A stretch of 64,000 nt of DNA, taken from Lamellibrachia columna. Lineage: Eukaryota; Annelida; Polychaeta; Sabellida; Siboglinidae. The position numbers and the translations under genes are program-made. The stretch lies in NCBI GenBank assembly GCA_963662155.1, contig OY759268.1:56962469-57026468 (forward strand), given 5' to 3'. This document shows positions 60,401 to 64,000 of this stretch, in pieces. The notes under the pieces were generated by a model that was not told the DNA's origin, made no database searches, and worked only from the letters and a program-made list of their open reading frames with translations. Each line of letters starts with the position of its first letter. Within the stretch, counting starts at the first letter, position 1.

Positions 60401-62853
60401 GGTTATGAGTTGGAACGACACAGTGCCGACACTACTATACTTGTTGAAATGTTATGAGTTGGAACGACACAGTGCCGACACTACTATACTTGTTTAAAGG
60501 TTATGAGTTGGAATGACACAGTGCCAACACTACTATACTTGTTGAAAGGTTATGAGTTGGAATGACACAGTGCCGACACTACTATACTTGTTGAAAGGTT
60601 ATGAGTTGGAATGACACAGTGCCGACACTACTATACTTGCTGAAAGGTTATGAGATGGAATTACACAGTGCCAACACTAGTATACTTGCTGAAAGGTTAT
60701 GAGTTGGAATGACACAGTGCCAACACTACTATACTTGTTGAAAGGTTATGAGTTGGAACGACACAGTGCCGACACTACTATGCTTGCTGAAAGGTTATGA
60801 GTTGGAACGACACAGTGCCGACACTACTATACTTGCTGAAAGGTTATGAGTTGGAACGACACAGTGCCAACACTACTATACTTGCTGAAAGGTTATGAGT
60901 TGGAACGACACAGTGCCGACACTACTATGCTTGCTGAAAGGTTATGAGTTGGAACGACACAGTGCCGACACTACTATGCTTGCTGAAATGTTATGAGTTG
61001 GAACGACACAGTGCCGACACTACTATGCTTGCTGAAAGGCTATGAGTTGGAACGACACAGTGCCAACACTACTATGCTTGCTGAAAGGCTATGAGTTGGA
61101 ACGACACAGTGCCGACACTACTATACTTGCTGAAAGGTTATGAGTTGGAATGACACAGTGCCGACACTACTATACTTGTTAAAAGTTATGAGTTGGAATG
61201 ACACAGTGCCGACACTACTATACTTGTTGAAAGGTTATGAGTTGGACCGACACAGTGCCGACACTACTATGCTTGTTGAAAGGTTATGAGTTGGAATGAC
61301 ACAGTGCCGACACTACTATACTTGTTGAAAGGTTATGCGTTGGAATGACACAGTGCCGACACTACTATACTTGTTGAAAGGTTATGAGTTGGAATGACAC
61401 AGTGCCGACACTACTATACTTGTTGAAAGGTTATGAGTTGGAATGACACAGTGCCGACACTACTATACTTGTTAAAAGTTATGAGTTGGAATGACACAGT
61501 GCCGACACTACTATACTTGCTGAAAGGTTATGAGATGGAATTACACAGTGCCAACACTACTATACTTGCTGAAAGGTTATGAGTTGGAACGACACAGTGC
61601 CAACACTACTATACTTGCTGAAAGGTTATGAGTTGGAACGACACAGTGCCAACACTACTATACTTGCTGAAAGGTTATGAGTTCGAACGACACAGTGCCA
61701 ACACTACTATACTTGTTGAAAGGTTATGAGTTCGAACGACACAGTGCCGACACTACTCTACTTGCTGAAAGGTTATGAGTTGGAACGACACAGTGCCAAC
61801 ACTACTATGCTTGTTGAAAGGTTATGAGTTGGAACGACACAGCGCCAACACTACTATACTTGTTGAAAGGTTATGAGTTGGAACGACACAGTGCCAACAC
61901 TACTATGCTTGTTGAAAGGTTATGAGTTGGAACGACACAGTGCCGACACTACTATACTTGCTGAAAGGTTATGAGTTGGAACGACACAGTGCCAACACTA
62001 CTATGCTTGTTGAAAGGTTATGAGTTGGAATGACACAGTGCCAACACTACTCTACTTGCTGAAAGGTTATGAGTTGGAACGACACAGTGCCAACACTACT
62101 ATGCTTGTTGAAAGGTTATGAGTTGGAATGACACAGTGCCGACACTACTCTACTTGCTGAAAGGTTATGAGTTGGAACGACACAGTGCCAACACTACTAT
62201 GCTTGTTGAAAGGTTATGAGTTGGAACGACACAGTGCCAACACTACTATACTTGTTGAAAGGTTATGAGTTGGAACGACACAGTGCCAACACTACTATGC
62301 TTGTTGAAAGGTTATGAGTTGGAACGACACAGTGCCGACACTACTATACTTGCTGAAAGGTTATGAGTTGGAACGACACAGTGCCAACACTACTATACTT
62401 GTTGAAAGGTTATGAGTTGGAATGACACAGTGCCAACACTACTGTGCTTGCTGAAAGGCTATGAGTTGGAATGACACAGTGCCGACACTACTATACGTGC
62501 TGAAAGGTTATGAGTTGGAACGACACAGTGCCAACACTACTATACTTGTTGAAAGGTTATGAGTTGGAACGACACAGTGCCAACACTACTATGCTTGCTG
62601 AAAGGCTATGAGTTGGAATGACACAGTGCCGACACTACTATACTTGCTGAAAGGTTATGAGTTGGAATGACACAGTGCCAACACTACTATACTTGTTGAA
62701 AGGTTATGAGTTGGAATGACACAGCGCCGACACTACAATACTTGTTGAAAGGTTATGAGTTGGAATGACACAGTGCCAACACTACTATACTTGCTGAAAG
62801 GCTATGAGTTGGACCGACACAGAGCCGACACTATACTATGCTGCTGAAGGGTT
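57470..62853. repeat. 49-bp satellite, about 110 copies
   Basis: Unit GGTTATGAGTTGGAATGACA, CAGTGCCGACACTACTATAC, TTGTTGAAA; 49-bp spacing (for example 57611 and 57660). Variant TTGAAACGAC occurs at 59141, 59384 and 59627 (243 bp, five units), and GAGATGG at 58600, 60064 and 61532 (about 1465 bp, 30 units), so higher-order structure exists at two scales. The 135 bases before it and the 100 after it are unique. Confidence 0.97.
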
Positions 62854-62953
62854 ATCCAATGAAAAGAACTTGACAATGTGCACATTCATTGTCCAATTAT
62901 GTATTCATAAGGAAACTATCATTGTTATTTAACTTATTGTTCTAATTAATGCA

Positions 62954-63045
62954 TTAGATGTCATCACTGTCCTCGCTCCATACACTGCCTGACTCATCAT
63001 CCATTGACGTCACTCCCACGTCGTCCCCATCAACCTTAGCAGTGG
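62954..63045 (-). CDS. Putative terminal exon of a minus-strand gene (acidic C-terminus)
   Basis: On the minus strand an acceptor-like CCTCTCTCAG (to 63046) is followed by 2 bases and 29 codons ending in TAA: TAKVDGDDVGVTSMDDESGS then VWSEDSDDI. The strongly acidic, Ser/Asp-rich end with a clean stop is typical of real protein C-termini. The preceding exon should end in phase 1; I could not fix which one it is. Product unknown. The first bases upstream of the acceptor are part of a 22-bp repeat. Confidence 0.55.
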
Positions 63046-63053
63046 CTGAGAGA

Positions 63054-63143
63054 GGCTCCAGGAGTGCACCAGTCAGGCTCCAGGAGTGCAACAGTCAGGC
63101 TCCATGAGTGCACCAGTCAGGCTCCAGGAGTGCACCAGTCAGG
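63054..63143. repeat. 22-bp tandem repeat, 4 copies
   Basis: Units GGCTCCAGGAGTGCACCAGT+CA. It abuts the acceptor of the minus-strand exon, and its minus-strand copies include TGGAGCCT as found just before that acceptor. Confidence 0.92.
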
Positions 63144-63241
63144 TTCCAAGCAGTTTTCAATCTCATTCGGTGGTGGCAGTCGGTGGTACTTGGTGGCACA
63201 AGGCCTTGTAACTTGCATCACTAATGTCAGAGGTTTTGGAA
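63117..63241 (-). CDS. Possible minus-strand exon, unidentified
   Basis: Minus strand: a strong acceptor (CTTGTGTCTGCTTGTTGTAC+AG, to 63242), then 2 bases and an open frame PKPLTLVMQVTRPCATKYHR, LPPPNEIENCLEPDW, stopping at 63117-63119 inside the 22-bp repeat. Composition is protein-like. No donor was found that gives the phase required by the 62954-63045 exon, so it is either the end of an alternative transcript or a damaged exon. Confidence 0.4.
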
Positions 63242-63297
63242 CTGTACAACAAGCAGACACAAGGAGGTGACAGCTGGAACGTCGACAAGTCCAAGAA

Positions 63298-63447
63298 GAA
63301 TGGCACGGACATCAGTATGGGTGGACTTCACTAGAATGGTGAGGACGTCAGTATGGGTGGACTTCACTAGAATGGCGAGGACCTCAGTATGGGTGGACCT
63401 CACTAGAATGGAGAGGAGGTCAGTATGGGTGGACCTCACTAGAATGT
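63298..63447. repeat. 36-bp tandem repeat, about 4 copies, spanning a donor-like junction
   Basis: Minus-strand units read CATTCTAGTGAGGTCCACCC then ATACTGACCTCCTCTC. Each starts with the exon-like end CATTCTA and a donor-like GTGAGG (GTGAAG in two units), as if copied from the 3' edge of the adjacent exon-like frame. Confidence 0.88.
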
Positions 63448-63580
63448 TTCCGGAGGACATTGCATTGAAGGCAATCAGGGTGTTGGGTGGGGTGTCAATC
63501 TCTTCCAATCCACCTTGGAGGTAATCGAGTACTTTTGTTTGCAGCAGTTTGCCCTCCTTGGTCTTCATCGCATTTACCAC
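63440..63580 (-). CDS. Possible minus-strand exon, unidentified
   Basis: Forty-seven minus-strand codons reading VVNAMKTKEGKLLQTKVLDY, LQGGLEEIDTPPNTLIAFNA and MSSGNIL, with donor-like GTGAGG at 63439 and a weak acceptor (CACGAG). Phase 0 at both ends with these sites; an alternative donor CAAG-GTGGAT would be phase 1 and fit the terminal exon. The composition looks like a real protein domain, but I do not recognise it. Confidence 0.42.
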
Positions 63581-63585
63581 CTCGT

Positions 63586-63786
63586 GATATGTATGGAGAC
63601 ATTTATCACCATGTGATATGTATGGAGACATTTACCACCATGTTATATGTAAGGAGACATTTACCACCATGTGATATGTATGGAGACATTTACCACCATG
63701 TGATATGCATGGAGACATTTACCACCATGTGATATGTATGGAGACATTTACCACAGTGTGATATGCATGGAGACATTTACCACCAT
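63586..63786. repeat. 29-bp tandem repeat, about 7 copies
   Basis: Units ACCACCATGTGATATGTATG then GAGACATTT. It lies immediately beside the exon-like frame, whose first codons (GTGGTAAATG on the minus strand) are also in the unit. Confidence 0.94.
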
Positions 63787-63787
63787 G

Positions 63788-64000
63788 TCTACTCCACTTT
63801 TATATATATGTAACTTGTGTATGACACTAGTAGACCAAGACTGACCCACTGATCTTGACACGACTGTGCGGTCTCTCACTCCACTTTTATGTATCTGTAA
63901 CTTGTGTATGACACTACTAGACCAAGACTGACCCACTGATCTCGACATGACTGTGTGGTCTCTACTCCACTTTTATATAGCTGTAACTTGTGTATGACAC
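63788..64000. repeat. About 87-bp tandem repeat, at least 2.4 copies, running off the window
   Basis: ACTCCACTTTTAT occurs at 63791, 63878 and 63964, with GTAACTTGTGTATGACACTA and GACCAAGACTGACCCACTGA conserved. It continues past the right edge. Confidence 0.93.

Noticed and set aside
62957..63117. Terminal exon of the plus-strand CXorf38-like gene after TAATGCATTAG
   Set aside because: In the required phase it reads only DVITVLAPYTA before a stop, there is no good pyrimidine tract, and the minus strand gives a much more protein-like reading with a clean acidic C-terminus.
1..64000. CRISPR array
   Set aside because: Repeats are directly adjacent without unique spacers of constant size, and the window is eukaryotic.

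Overview
This window is eukaryotic, most likely nuclear DNA of an aquatic invertebrate animal; a bivalve mollusc or a lancelet would fit, but this is a guess from the gene family and repeat content. The evidence is GT-AG introns with phase-consistent exons, a full Kozak context at the one good start codon, decayed non-LTR retrotransposons, and tandem repeats covering roughly three quarters of the window (my own addition of repeat intervals). No operons, tRNA, rRNA or CRISPR were seen.

One plus-strand gene runs through the left 47 kb. I can trace seven coding exons: 2206-2706, 4697-4855, 11762-11857, 13591-13675, 29810-30067, 45965-46069 and 46905-46988. They join in frame at every junction (phases 0,0,0,1,1,1) into about 429 codons. 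Exons 1-2 encode a domain that I recognise from memory as CXorf38-like, with a HEPN-type R-x4-H motif (RNSVMH). Exons 4-7 encode a Gln/Glu-rich helical, coiled-coil-like stalk, which includes a 14-residue repeat in exon 5. The 3' end is not certain. About 1.3 kb of coding sequence is spread over 45 kb, and almost every intron is filled by satellite arrays of different unit length: 38 bp (intron 1), 40 and 61 bp (intron 2), 42 and 68 bp (intron 3), 27, 45, 23, 37, 28, 36, 40, 43 and 35 bp (intron 4), 98, 94, 35, 38 and 53 bp (intron 5), about 21 bp (intron 6).

Right of the gene lie a degenerate satellite of about 145 bp with nested 30-bp C-rich arrays (47.4-57.3 kb) and a 49-bp satellite (57.5-62.85 kb). 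At the far right, minus-strand sequence looks like the 3' end of a second gene, with an acidic C-terminal exon at 62954-63045 and coding-like pieces at about 63117-63241 and 63440-63580.

The most interesting pattern is where the satellites came from. The 53-bp array (about 171 copies, 36890-45964) is a tandem amplification of the intron 5/exon 6 acceptor junction itself: every unit carries a TTTTAG acceptor plus the first part of exon 6, the original intron end survives at the left edge, and the intact exon sits at the right edge. A 27-bp array of about 220 GTAAGG donor-like sites starts right after the exon 4 donor. Separately, different segments of one LINE family, inserted three times, have each been amplified into different minisatellites. 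Taken together the window looks like a locus with very active minisatellite birth, often seeded at splice junctions and retrotransposon fragments.
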